A stretch of DNA of 21,545 nt from a virus, in IMG/VR virus record IMGVR_UViG_3300033153_011024, positions 1-21,545 of that record; one strand, 5' to 3'. Below the pieces are notes generated by a model, which made no database searches, had not been told where the DNA came from, and saw only the letters and a list, made by a program, of their open reading frames with translations. The stretch's first letter is position 1. Every line of letters starts with the position of its first letter. Positions 1-7,205 of the stretch are shown one piece after another. Both the position numbers and the translations under genes were made by a program.

Positions 1-2
1 GG

Positions 3-1667
3 CTAGCTGATGAGGTTCTTAATAAAGGATTAGATAAGCATGACCAGAGGATGGTCAAGGATATCTTCATGGCTCGCTTCAATCCAAAGGGTCTAAGTAG
101 AGGTATGGGCTTCATTAAGAATGTTACAGTAGCTAATGCTCTAAGTAACTTCGGGAGTACCATAACACAGCTAGCGGATCTCCCAGTATCCATACATAAG
201 TTTGGCTTCAGTAATGTTATGAAGGCATTGAGAGCACCCAAGCTATACTCTCAAGCTGATATAGATTTCAGTGGTCACCTTAAGGAAGTTGAGGATGCTA
301 GTGGTTGGTCTTCACGCTTAGTTGAGAGAACACTTAGACTCACTGGCTTCCAACAACTTGATGCATTCTTCAAGGGCGTTGGTATGCAAGCTTCTTTAGA
401 GAAAGCTAAGGGTATGAGTAGGGAGGACTTCATAAGCGCTTATGAGAGTACGTATGATCATAAGGGAGAGGCAGGGAGACTATATGATAAGATCAAGGAG
501 GGTAAGCAGGATGCTGATGTAGGGCGCTTTGTATTCAATCAGCTATCTCAGATACAACCTTTGTCTACTAGTGAGATGCCTATGTCCTACTTGAAAGGTG
601 GGAATGCTAGGATACTCTATGCACTTAAGAGCTATACCTTGAAACAACTTAACTATATCTCAAAGGATATCAATAAGGCTTACAAGTCTGGAGGCTCTGT
701 ACAAGCAGCTAAGGTAGCCTCAAGCTATATCATCCTCATGACATTAGCTAACATGGGGACTGATTGTATCAAGGAGTTCCTCAATGGTAAGCAGTGTAAG
801 GGATTAGAGGAGAGCGCTATAGATAATATGTTACAGATGGTATCCTTATCAACTTACACATTAGGTGAGATGAAGACTGATCCAGTGACTGCACTATTGG
901 ATTCCCTCTTCATGCCACCTAGTGATTTAGCTAAGCTTCCTATACAGGATCTTATGAACTACTTTAGTGAGGATGAGGAGAGTACCTTCAGGAGTGTTAA
1001 GATAGTCCCAGGTATTGGTAGGCAGTCATACTATCATATGACAGAAGAGGGGCAAGAGAAACAGGAGGAGAGCTACGAGGAAGAAGAGGAAGAAGAGGAA
1101 GAAGAGGTTATTAATGTAGTCTCTAGTGTCTACTCTTCTCTAGAGAGAAAGGAAGGGAAGAGTGGAGATACAACTGGTGCTGCTGAGACAGGGGATATAG
1201 GTGTAACTCAGATGGCTAGAGATAGTGTAGAGGGTAGTGAGGGGATGGAGGATACAGAGATAGCTCTAGTATACCTTGAGCAATTAGATGAGGGACTGAG
1301 AACTAATGTACCTAGATACTCTAAGGCTCCCCTAATAGTACAGGAGGCCCTACTTGATCTTACATACAACGCAGGTACTCAGGTGTATGGTTGGGAGAAG
1401 ATGAAGGATGAGATGACTAAGGGTGACTGGACAGGTGCTCTTAAGGAGACACTGGATACTTCTAATATTGAGGGTAAGAGTAGCAAAGGACTTGCTAAGA
1501 GGAGAGCTGAGGCATACAATGAAGTAGCTGATGTGCCTATAAGCTCGGTGATACAACAGATGGATGGTACGATACTATATAAGGCTGAGGATGATTCCCT
1601 AATCTTTAAGTACAAAGCTAAGAATGGTAGACACCCAACGTCTGTAGTAGGTGTCTTAAAGCTATAG
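3..1667 (+). CDS. Large virion/DNA-ejection-type protein, C-terminal part, with lysozyme-like domain (5' partial)
   Basis: The reading frame is open from base 3, upstream of the first ATG at 51, so the true start lies outside the window and this is the end of a larger protein. The first ~230 residues resemble the C-terminal part of very large podovirus proteins; the conserved-looking stretch is LSTSEMPMSYLKGGNARILY, followed by a hydrophobic helix (AAKVASSYIILMTLANMG). A run of glutamates follows, encoded around 1070-1108 by a repeated gaagaagag unit. From about base 1150 there is a lysozyme-like (GH24/pesticin superfamily) region: GDTTGAAETGDIGVTQMA, then QEALLDLTYNAG, then GLAKRRAEAYNEV. 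This would locally open peptidoglycan during DNA ejection, as T7 gp16 does. I do not see the usual TIGYGH segment with its catalytic Glu, so activity is uncertain. It is the only + strand gene and converges on the replication arm. Confidence 0.75.
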   Translation, partial: LADEVLNKGLDKHDQRMVKDIFMARFNPKGLSRGMGFIKNVTVANALSNFGSTITQLADLPVSIHKFGFSNVMKALRAPKLYSQADIDFSGHLKEVEDASGWSSRLVERTLRLTGFQQLDAFFKGVGMQASLEKAKGMSREDFISAYESTYDHKGEAGRLYDKIKEGKQDADVGRFVFNQLSQIQPLSTSEMPMSYLKGGNARILYALKSYTLKQLNYISKDINKAYKSGGSVQAAKVASSYIILMTLANMGTDCIKEFLNGKQCKGLEESAIDNMLQMVSLSTYTLGEMKTDPVTALLDSLFMPPSDLAKLPIQDLMNYFSEDEESTFRSVKIVPGIGRQSYYHMTEEGQEKQEESYEEEEEEEEEEVINVVSSVYSSLERKEGKSGDTTGAAETGDIGVTQMARDSVEGSEGMEDTEIALVYLEQLDEGLRTNVPRYSKAPLIVQEALLDLTYNAGTQVYGWEKMKDEMTKGDWTGALKETLDTSNIEGKSSKGLAKRRAEAYNEVADVPISSVIQQMDGTILYKAEDDSLIFKYKAKNGRHPTSVVGVLKL

Positions 1668-1672
1668 GCCCT

Positions 1673-1704
1673 AGGAGGGCGTAGGTTGATCCCTACGCCC
1701 TCCT
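1673..1704. terminator. Hairpin between convergent genes, probable bidirectional terminator
   Basis: AGGAGGGCGTAGG (1673-1685) pairs perfectly with CCTACGCCCTCCT (1692-1704) around a 6-base loop, TTGATC. It lies between the stop of the virion gene (1667) and the stop of the last leftward gene (1711), where both transcripts must end. Neither strand has a clear T-tract after the stem, so it may stall polymerase or protect 3' ends rather than be a textbook intrinsic terminator. Confidence 0.65.
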
Positions 1705-1710
1705 CCTTCC

Positions 1711-1956
1711 TCATGATGCCATAGCATTCACACGTAGCTTATACTTTGTCTTAGCTCTCCTGAACTGCTTCTTCTGCTTCTTACTCATCTTAGCAGTTAC
1801 TCCTGCTTCCTTACGGTAAGGAGTACGGGAGCTATAGAAGGTACGACCTAGCTTAATGATGGCTACTCTGTACTTATCAAGTAATCTTCTGCAACAGTAG
1901 TCATACTTAAGCTCACCCTCTAGCCTCTTTGGATCTCTACTCACTTGCTTTATCAT
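1711..1956 (-). CDS. Small basic hypothetical phage protein
   Basis: This is an 81-residue protein, rich in Lys and Arg (for example KMSKKQKKQFRRAKTKYKLR near the C-terminus), ending NAMAS. The start at 1956 follows AAGGAGACAT, a good ribosome binding site, and overlaps the upstream gene by 20 bases. The charge suggests nucleic acid binding, but I recognise no domain. It is the last gene of the leftward block, ending just before the convergent hairpin. Confidence 0.7.
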   Translation of the reverse strand: MIKQVSRDPKRLEGELKYDYCCRRLLDKYRVAIIKLGRTFYSSRTPYRKEAGVTAKMSKKQKKQFRRAKTKYKLRVNAMAS

Positions 1957-2194
1957 ATGTCTCCTTAAAGATATCAGGCTTACAAGGATAGAACTCCCCT
2001 TGCACTCCCTTGATTATCCAATCACCAATAGATGCCATCATGTTACCCTCAAGTGTCTGAATACCAAAGCACCCTGGGGCTGTCTGTGACATAGGGACTC
2101 TCCGCAGTGCAGGGAAGCTCTTATCAATCTCATTAATGTTAAGCCCTGTCCACTGTATAGCCTCAATGACTATAGGTTTCTTTCTATACTTCAT
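1937..2194 (-). CDS. Conserved small phage protein (MKYRKKP...EFYPCKPDIF family)
   Basis: An 85-residue protein that begins MKYRKKPIVIEAIQW and ends with GDWIIKGVQGEFYPCKPDIF. This N- and C-terminal signature is very common among small uncharacterised proteins of tailed phages of many hosts; no function is established that I know of. The ATG at 2194 is preferred over the in-frame GTG at 2200 because TAAGGG lies five bases before it. The next gene overlaps its end. Confidence 0.8.
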   Translation of the reverse strand: MKYRKKPIVIEAIQWTGLNINEIDKSFPALRRVPMSQTAPGCFGIQTLEGNMMASIGDWIIKGVQGEFYPCKPDIFKETYDKASE

Positions 2195-2202
2195 ACTCAC
2201 CC

Positions 2203-2307
2203 TTACTTATTTAGTAATTTAATAAGACCATCTATAATATCAGGCTCACCTATACACATAATAGTCAGTATAGTTACACATATGTATAGTACTGCATCTT
2301 CTTTCAT
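2203..2307 (-). CDS. 34-residue membrane peptide
   Basis: A very short gene that fills the gap between two larger ones. Its ATG overlaps the TGA of the upstream gene (ATGA), and GGAGG stands eight bases before it. The product begins MKEDAVLYICVTILTIMCIG, with one hydrophobic segment at about residues 5-19, then a short charged tail ending LIKLLNK. It is probably a single-pass membrane peptide. No family is recognised; the start context and exact fit are the evidence that it is real. Confidence 0.65.
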   Translation of the reverse strand: MKEDAVLYICVTILTIMCIGEPDIIDGLIKLLNK

Positions 2308-2477
2308 ACTTTAGACCTCCATTCTAAACACCAGTTCTTTGAGTACATCATAGGGAATCTCCCATATGAATCATCAGTACATAAGGTGGGTGCCTTGCAC
2401 TTACAGTACCCAGTGTTCCTATCAGCTATCCTATCCCATGCTCTACAATTCCTACACTCTCTAACTTGTTTGGTCAT
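2304..2477 (-). CDS. Cysteine-rich small phage protein, probable zinc site
   Basis: A 57-residue protein starting MTKQVRECRNC. Cysteines occur as CRNC, then YCKCKAPTLC and finally NWCLEW near the C-terminus. The arrangement CxxC, GxC, FP, WCxEW is typical of small phage and prophage proteins likely to bind a metal. The start at 2477 was chosen over the in-frame codon at 2540 because it follows TGGAG and overlaps the upstream gene by only 17 bases. Function unknown. Confidence 0.7.
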   Translation of the reverse strand: MTKQVRECRNCRAWDRIADRNTGYCKCKAPTLCTDDSYGRFPMMYSKNWCLEWRSKV

Positions 2478-2679
2478 ACTCAGGCTTCTCCAAGATGCGA
2501 CTGAGGAAGTAGTCAGCGAGTAGCCTCTTCTCCTCATCACTATACTTATGTAGACTTAACATATTATTAGTGAATACACGGATAGCATGTTTAGTTAAGT
2601 CTATCTGTTCCATGTTCTCTAGAGACTTATCAATCCACACTATCTTCCCACTCTTCCCTTCCTCTCCTCTCTTACTCAT
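2461..2679 (-). CDS. Hypothetical phage protein
   Basis: A 72-residue, charged and probably helical protein (IDKSLENMEQIDLTKHAIRV, then a Lys/Glu-rich C-terminus). It carries one exact copy of the TCTCTAGAGA palindrome, read as Ser-Leu-Glu. The ATG at 2679 overlaps the stop of the 22-residue upstream peptide (ATGA). The AGGAG motif is about 10 bases upstream, so translation probably depends partly on coupling. No domain recognised. Confidence 0.65.
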   Translation of the reverse strand: MSKRGEEGKSGKIVWIDKSLENMEQIDLTKHAIRVFTNNMLSLHKYSDEEKRLLADYFLSRILEKPEYDQTS

Positions 2680-2744
2680 AAGATTATGACTCCTATTATA
2701 ATAGCTAAGAAGACTAGGCTTCCTATGATCTCAATCCATGTCAT
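2676..2744 (-). CDS. 22-residue hydrophobic micro-protein
   Basis: A 22-codon gene lies between two larger ones. Its start shares a base with the previous stop (TGATG) and its own stop overlaps the next start (ATGA). GAGGTGGGG stands a few bases upstream. The product starts MTWIEIIG and is then an almost unbroken run of Leu, Ile, Val, Phe and Ala, so nearly the whole chain is one membrane helix. This looks like a deliberate membrane micro-protein, but the function is unknown. Confidence 0.6.
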   Translation of the reverse strand: MTWIEIIGSLVFLAIIIGVIIL

Positions 2745-2953
2745 CACATCCCCACCTCAAAAGTAGTCTCACAACCACAGTCACCTGTACCCATAGCAAA
2801 GCCCTCAGGCGTCCCACAGTGAGGGCACCTTGGGCTTTGCTCTCTGAGCTTTTGGTATTTAACTTGAGTTCGCTTAACATCACTCTGCCTAAGCTTACTG
2901 CACTCTGCTATCTCCAAATCCATAGCCTCATCAAAACTTATAAACCTAAACAT
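2744..2953 (-). CDS. Small zinc-ribbon-like phage protein
   Basis: A 69-residue protein starting MFRFISFDEAMDLEIAECSK, with a charged helix and a C-terminal CPHCG...DCGCE motif that can form a four-cysteine zinc site. The start at 2953 follows GGAGGAGAGAGT; the longer in-frame version from 3031 has no comparable site and would overlap the short gene at 2946-3062. Function unknown; a DNA- or protein-binding ribbon is plausible. Confidence 0.65.
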   Translation of the reverse strand: MFRFISFDEAMDLEIAECSKLRQSDVKRTQVKYQKLREQSPRCPHCGTPEGFAMGTGDCGCETTFEVGM

Positions 2954-3062
2954 ACTCTCTCCTCCATAACCTAAGGATGTAACAGATCTCCTGATACTCC
3001 CACCAATCTTTAATCCTCTCAAGCCCTTCAACTACTAGAGCTACTTCATCACCCTTGATCAT
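2946..3062 (-). CDS. 38-residue small phage protein after nrdJ
   Basis: The start ATG overlaps the TGA of the ribonucleotide reductase gene (ATGA) and is preceded by GGGAG eight bases upstream; the end overlaps the next start by 8 bases. The gene exactly fills a 105-base gap. The product begins MIKGDEVALVVEGLERI, then DWWEYQEIC, and ends WRREYV. It is aromatic and charged. No family is recognised. Confidence 0.6.
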   Translation of the reverse strand: MIKGDEVALVVEGLERIKDWWEYQEICYILRLWRREYV

Positions 3063-5308
3063 GAGCACTTCTCCCACCCACAGGACTTACATGAGAAGCA
3101 ACCACCTTCAGGGGTAAGCAAGTGATTACACTTAGGGCACAAGGCACCTCCCATATTCTTCTCTTTCACTGGCCCCTCCATCATATCCTCTCCCTTATAC
3201 ACATGAACCCTATCTTCATCAAGAAGCTCTTTGATATCCTCAGCTTCCATAGCCATAGCGGATTCTATGGTATCCACTGGTAAGTACCTCTTAAGTACTC
3301 TAGAGATCTTAGCACTCATGTCCCCTACGCCTACAACACTCTTATCTAACTGCTTGATAATCTCTGTGAGTGGTATGCCATACCTTAGGCTTAAGCTTAG
3401 TTGTCTACATAAGGTATTCCATACGGGATCACTCTCATAAGCGAACTTAACAAAGATCTCTAGAGGCTCACCTTCATCCCCTTCAGTTACATTAATGTAT
3501 ACCTTCTGCTCATTAACGGACACACGATACCTAGTAGCCTTAGCTACATCAGGGAGATCTAGTTTGAAGAGTTCAGGTGGCCATGTATCTACTTTATCCT
3601 GATCCTCTCGTCCCTCACTTCCCACGCTAGGTTGTCCAGGTCGCTTGCTAACATCTCTAGATCCACTTCCGTCATTGGCTCCACTAGACTCGCTAGACAA
3701 AACCTGAGTTTCCCTGCTACCATCTCTATAAATTGTAATTCCTTTGAGTCCTTTTTCATATGCTCTCTCATAAGCTTCCTTAACATCTGCTACTGTTACA
3801 TCAGATCCCATGTTAATTGTCTTAGATATACTAGAGTCTACACCAGCGTTCTGTATAGCCCCTGTCATATCTATATGGTCTCTCCAATGTATCTCATTAG
3901 CTCCTTTGAATAGCTCAGGATATCTTAGGAGAATCTCCTCCTCACTCCGCTCCTCTTCCTTAGCCATCACTTCAACAGGTGCAGCATACATAGTGAAAGT
4001 TTGTCCCATATTCTCTCTAGTATACTTAGCTGCATAGTAAGGCTCTACACCGCTACTACAGTTTGCTAATGTGCTTAATGTACCTGTAGGTGCCTGAGTA
4101 GTTATATGAGCATTACGCCTCTTTGGAGCACCCTCATAGTACCCACCATAGTACCCTTCCTTATCTCCTAATTCTCTAGAGAACTCATCAGCAGTCTCAG
4201 TTATAAAACTTTGTATCTCCGCTGCTAAGTCTCTAGCTTCCTGAGTATCATAAGGAATCTCTAAGTATATGAGGGTATCAGCTAGACCCATATACCCTAA
4301 GCCAATCTTACGAGTCTTCTCCATAGCCTCTTGACACTCAGGGATAGGCATGATGCTCTTGTCCAGTATCCTGTTGAGGAATAGTACTGCTGTACGTGTT
4401 GTATGGTGTAGCTTATCCCAATCAACTTGTAAGACGCATGGTTGTGTACTACCATCAATCTCTATATAAGAAGTACAGAGGTGGGTACTTAAGTTAATAC
4501 TCCCTAACGTACAGGATTCATATGCCAAGAGAGGTTGCTCCGAGCAAGGGTTAGTCGCATCAAGCTTACCAAGTTTAGGTACGAGATTCCCTCGCTCAAT
4601 GGTGTCCATAAAGAGAACTCCAGGTTCAGCGGAAGACCATGCTCTTTGGGTTATCTCATCCCAGAGCTTCTTATCTGAGTTGATCTTCTGGAGTTCAACT
4701 GAACCCATGTGGTACACATTGCGAGCTTTAGTGGCGCTTTCCATAAACTCATCGGTAATACCAACGCTCAAGTTGAAGTTCGTAAGTACACCTGTCTCAT
4801 CTTTAGCACTGATGAAGTCCCAGATATCCTCATGCTCACAGCTAAGGATACCCATGTTAGCACCACGCCTACGGCCCCCTTGCTTGATTACGTCCGTGCT
4901 TTTATCTTGGACAGCCATAAAGCTGAGGGGGCCACTAGCCACTCCATCAGTCGAATTAACGACATTACCACTAGCACGTATAGCACTGTAATTGGCACCA
5001 ACACCACCTCCAGACTTCGAGATAATCGCTGCATCTTTGTAGAACTTATAAATACTTTCAATACTATCCTCCACTGGTAATACGAAACATGCTGAATGAG
5101 AGTCAATCGAAGTCCCTGCATTCATCAGAGCAGGAGAGTTAGGTAGGAAGTCCATACCTCTCATAATGTTAATGAAAGAACTCTCTTCCTCAAGCGTCTT
5201 ACCAAAGTGACCACCCACCCTCTCGGTCAAGTCCTCCCAAGTACTTTCATTCTCTAGGAAGTAGCGCTCCTTAAGCACAGTCATCGCTGTATCTGTTATC
5301 TTACTCAT
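3059..5308 (-). CDS. nrdJ: Class II (adenosylcobalamin-dependent) ribonucleotide reductase
   Basis: This 749-residue enzyme would reduce ribonucleotides to deoxyribonucleotides for phage DNA synthesis, using B12 to make its radical. Expected catalytic residues are visible: Cys74 in SACFVLPVEDS, the NPCSE motif at 253-257 with the thiyl-radical Cys255 and Glu257, and Cys266 in ESCTLGSINLS as partner of Cys74. APTGTLS (407-413) and GITIYRDGS follow. The C-terminus has CPKC, GGCFSCKSCGWEKC, the cysteine-rich tail that re-reduces the active site in this family. No NrdB-like partner is present, consistent with class II. The start overlaps the upstream gene by 8 bases behind GAGG. One exact TCTCTAGAGA at 4173 is read as Ser-Arg-Glu. 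Confidence 0.95.
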   Translation of the reverse strand: MSKITDTAMTVLKERYFLENESTWEDLTERVGGHFGKTLEEESSFINIMRGMDFLPNSPALMNAGTSIDSHSACFVLPVEDSIESIYKFYKDAAIISKSGGGVGANYSAIRASGNVVNSTDGVASGPLSFMAVQDKSTDVIKQGGRRRGANMGILSCEHEDIWDFISAKDETGVLTNFNLSVGITDEFMESATKARNVYHMGSVELQKINSDKKLWDEITQRAWSSAEPGVLFMDTIERGNLVPKLGKLDATNPCSEQPLLAYESCTLGSINLSTHLCTSYIEIDGSTQPCVLQVDWDKLHHTTRTAVLFLNRILDKSIMPIPECQEAMEKTRKIGLGYMGLADTLIYLEIPYDTQEARDLAAEIQSFITETADEFSRELGDKEGYYGGYYEGAPKRRNAHITTQAPTGTLSTLANCSSGVEPYYAAKYTRENMGQTFTMYAAPVEVMAKEEERSEEEILLRYPELFKGANEIHWRDHIDMTGAIQNAGVDSSISKTINMGSDVTVADVKEAYERAYEKGLKGITIYRDGSRETQVLSSESSGANDGSGSRDVSKRPGQPSVGSEGREDQDKVDTWPPELFKLDLPDVAKATRYRVSVNEQKVYINVTEGDEGEPLEIFVKFAYESDPVWNTLCRQLSLSLRYGIPLTEIIKQLDKSVVGVGDMSAKISRVLKRYLPVDTIESAMAMEAEDIKELLDEDRVHVYKGEDMMEGPVKEKNMGGALCPKCNHLLTPEGGCFSCKSCGWEKCS

Positions 5309-5498
5309 AGTAAATAGCCTCAGTTCTTATATCACAATCACTACCTACGTCCTCTTCATACTCATTATCTTCAGAACATAGAACCTCTAGCCTAGCCTCG
5401 GCCAGCTCCTGTGTAGCAAATACACCATAGATAGTACTACCAGCATCAGGTGTATAGTCATCTACCACTAACCACACCTCTTTTAACTTACTCACCAT
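5301..5498 (-). CDS. Small hypothetical phage protein
   Basis: A 65-residue protein, MVSKLKEVWLVVDDYTPDAG followed by IYGVFATQELAEARLEVL and an acidic C-terminus. The pattern (short beta strands, then a helix beginning FATQELAEA) is common in small phage proteins of unknown function. The start at 5498 follows AGGGAGATAT; the longer version from 5537 lacks a site and overlaps its neighbour more. It ends within the start of nrdJ. Confidence 0.65.
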   Translation of the reverse strand: MVSKLKEVWLVVDDYTPDAGSTIYGVFATQELAEARLEVLCSEDNEYEEDVGSDCDIRTEAIYYE

Positions 5499-5676
5499 AT
5501 ATCTCCCTAGGCATAAGTTTCTCAACCATCTCCTCAACAGAGTATTTAACTCTTCTCTTCCTATCTCTCATAGAGAACATAAGTTGGTCATCAACTCTCA
5601 TACATGCACTCTTAACCTCGCTGCCACCCATTCCAGATGAAGTACAAGTCTCTTGGATACTTAATTGTATATACAT
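5488..5676 (-). CDS. Small hypothetical phage protein
   Basis: A 62-residue product beginning MYIQLSIQETCTSSGMGGSE and continuing with a basic segment (RDRKRRVKYSVEEMVEKL). The start follows AGAGGGTAGCT. No domain recognised. It overlaps the next gene by 11 bases and is three bases from the previous stop. Confidence 0.6.
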   Translation of the reverse strand: MYIQLSIQETCTSSGMGGSEVKSACMRVDDQLMFSMRDRKRRVKYSVEEMVEKLMPREIYGE

Positions 5677-5678
5677 AG

Positions 5679-5873
5679 CTACCCTCTATACTCCAAGCAT
5701 CCCTCATTAACCTCACCATCCTCACTCACCGTAGCTAAGCTGAAGTCCACTAAGGCTAAGGGTAACTGCATCCTCTCACTATCATCTCTTATGTACTTAG
5801 TAACGTACTTATCACACCTATTATTCGTACACCTGTAGCAACTACAGTACATCCTATCTCTATAGGTTATCAT
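5679..5873 (-). CDS. Small cysteine-cluster protein
   Basis: A 64-residue protein with four closely spaced cysteines near the N-terminus (MYCSCYRCTNNRCDKYV), suggesting a metal site, followed by an uncharged middle and an acidic end. The ATG abuts the upstream stop (TAGATG) behind GGGGG. Function unknown. Confidence 0.6.
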   Translation of the reverse strand: MITYRDRMYCSCYRCTNNRCDKYVTKYIRDDSERMQLPLALVDFSLATVSEDGEVNEGCLEYRG

Positions 5874-6056
5874 CTAATTCCCCCTACACTTAAGTATATC
5901 ATCCTTACCCTCAGGCTCACCATAGATGAAGTCCATAAGGGCCTTGAGTTCTACTTTACCAAAGTGCCAATAGCTAACCTTAAGCTCATCTAAGATTGGG
6001 TTCTCACCATCCATCAACCCATCCGCATACCTACATGCTTCCTCTCTGCTCTTCAT
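5874..6056 (-). CDS. Small hypothetical phage protein
   Basis: A 60-residue protein starting MKSREEACRYADGLMDG, with a segment SYWHFGKVELKALMDFIYG that resembles a conserved piece of small phage proteins without assigned function. It starts within the upstream stop (ATGA), behind AGAGGAGAAGGG. No catalytic motif is visible. Confidence 0.65.
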   Translation of the reverse strand: MKSREEACRYADGLMDGENPILDELKVSYWHFGKVELKALMDFIYGEPEGKDDILKCRGN

Positions 6057-6271
6057 CCCTTCTCCTCTACCTTGATTATCCTACATGGCATCCCATCAAC
6101 TCTATACTCATGGACTTGCATATCCTCATATCCATACAATCTTCTTATCACAGCCTTAGCCATCCTCTCAGATATGTATAATCTCCCATCACTTATATAG
6201 AGCTTATGCTTCTTACTCCATATCAAGTAGAAGCGTTGATCAAATAGGGGGCTGTCAGGGTGCTCACTCAT
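6053..6271 (-). CDS. Small hypothetical phage protein
   Basis: A 72-residue protein (MSEHPDSPLFDQRFYLIWSK, then a basic region and a C-terminal GMPCRIIKVEEKG). The start overlaps the stop of the HExxH gene (ATGA) and follows GAGGGAGAAGAG. No recognisable domain. Confidence 0.65.
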   Translation of the reverse strand: MSEHPDSPLFDQRFYLIWSKKHKLYISDGRLYISERMAKAVIRRLYGYEDMQVHEYRVDGMPCRIIKVEEKG

Positions 6272-6663
6272 CTCTTCTCCCTCAAGTATTGACTTAGATT
6301 AACAGCTAGTACAGCTACAGTAGTCTCATCAAGCTCAAGAGCATTAGCAGCACTGATCATATGTATCACCTCATGTATCAGAGTATCTTCCTTAAGTTCC
6401 TTACTTAACTCCTTATCAATCAGGATTAAACCTAGCTTGAACTGACACTCCCCAAGTTGATTGGAACCTAGTGTCACTTCCTTAATCTCTATTGGCATAC
6501 CTGATACTTCAATCATATTCTTCTCTATCTTCCCCTCCTTATTATCCATAAGCTCTCTTTCCTCTCCTTTAATACATCCTTGATTACACTGATTACCTAT
6601 GACTAGTCCACCACAATCACAGAACTCATACGCCATACCTTCTTCATACTTTAGTAGCTCCAC
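6268..6663 (-). CDS. HExxH putative zinc metalloprotein
   Basis: A 131-residue protein with DTLIHEVIHMI at 93-103: His97, Glu98 and His101 form a gluzincin-type zinc motif, inside a helix followed by a second helix (TTVAVLAVNLSQYL) with acidic residues that could supply the third ligand (Glu110 or Glu113). This layout resembles small phage peptidase-like proteins (ImmA/IrrE-like or SprT-like folds), but the family is not certain and no substrate can be named. A cysteine cluster (CDCGG, CNQGC, residues 15-30) may bind a second metal. Translation starts at a GTG behind AGGAGGTGCGGTA, inside the end of the upstream gene. Confidence 0.65.
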   Translation of the reverse strand: MELLKYEEGMAYEFCDCGGLVIGNQCNQGCIKGEERELMDNKEGKIEKNMIEVSGMPIEIKEVTLGSNQLGECQFKLGLILIDKELSKELKEDTLIHEVIHMISAANALELDETTVAVLAVNLSQYLREKR

Positions 6664-6847
6664 TACCGCACCTCCTACAGTAGAGTTGAATAGGAAACCC
6701 TAGCTCCTTAAGAAAGACTTGCTCTATCACATCAGCCCAGTATCTCCTACAGTATCTACAGTTATACTCTATGCCCTTAGACCTTATCTTCCTTTGAGCT
6801 ACTCTCTTCTCCTCTCTCGCTTTCTCTAGAGAACTCTCTAACCTCAT
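6644..6847 (-). CDS. Small zinc-finger protein overlapping dUTPase
   Basis: A 67-residue protein with a basic helical N-terminus (MRLESSLEKAREEKRVAQRK) and two CxxC pairs, CRYC at 30-33 and CRRC at 57-60, which make a four-cysteine zinc site. It starts behind GGGGAGACTA within the 3' end of the dUTPase gene, sharing 71 bases in another frame. One TCTCTAGAGA at 6823 is read here as Ser-Leu-Glu and in dUTPase as Ser-Arg-Glu. It may bind nucleic acid; unknown. Confidence 0.7.
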   Translation of the reverse strand: MRLESSLEKAREEKRVAQRKIRSKGIEYNCRYCRRYWADVIEQVFLKELGFPIQLYCRRCGSGATKV

Positions 6848-7205
6848 TAGTCTCCCCTGTATATATAGGCACCACTACCATCTGGCAGAATCTCTGACCC
6901 TTCTTGATATCAAGGCCATAGTAATTACTAAAGTCCTTAACATTAGCATAGACCTCTCCATGGTACCCTGAGTCTACGATACCCATGATCACCTCACCTA
7001 CACCCTTGCTTGGCAGAGAGGAGCGATGTGTCAGGATGCCCATGTAACCCTGAGGTAAGCTAACCTTAATCCCTGTGCCTATGAGCCTACTCTGTCCAGG
7101 TATCAACGTAGCATTCTCAGTGGATACCATATCATACCCTGCGTCATCCCCTCTTCCCTTCTGGAATACAGCTTCCTCAGCTATCTTAATGTACTCTATT
7201 CCCAT
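6777..7205 (-). CDS. dut: dUTP diphosphatase, trimeric type, with altered C-terminus
   Basis: This enzyme hydrolyses dUTP to dUMP, keeping uracil out of phage DNA and supplying thymidylate synthesis. Conserved motifs: DDAGYD (20-25), RSSLPSKG (61-68), GIVDSGYHGEV (75-85, catalytic Asp78 and base-stacking Tyr81) and KGQRFCQMVVVP (102-113). The fifth motif, normally a glycine-rich arm of GFGSTG type that closes over the substrate, is missing: after ERGEE the sequence reads SSSKEDKV. That end also encodes the start of the downstream gene. At 142 residues it is of normal length. The ATG at 7205 follows AAGGAGAGTG. Confidence 0.9.
   Translation of the reverse strand: MGIEYIKIAEEAVFQKGRGDDAGYDMVSTENATLIPGQSRLIGTGIKVSLPQGYMGILTHRSSLPSKGVGEVIMGIVDSGYHGEVYANVKDFSNYYGLDIKKGQRFCQMVVVPIYTGETNEVREFSRESERGEESSSKEDKV

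Noticed and set aside
1379-1714. - strand frame of 111 codons under the virion gene
   Set aside because: Antisense to the conserved lysozyme-like region and without a ribosome site.
4599-4991. Long + strand frame of 130 codons
   Set aside because: It lies entirely inside nrdJ on the other strand, has no ribosome site and its product has no recognisable pattern.
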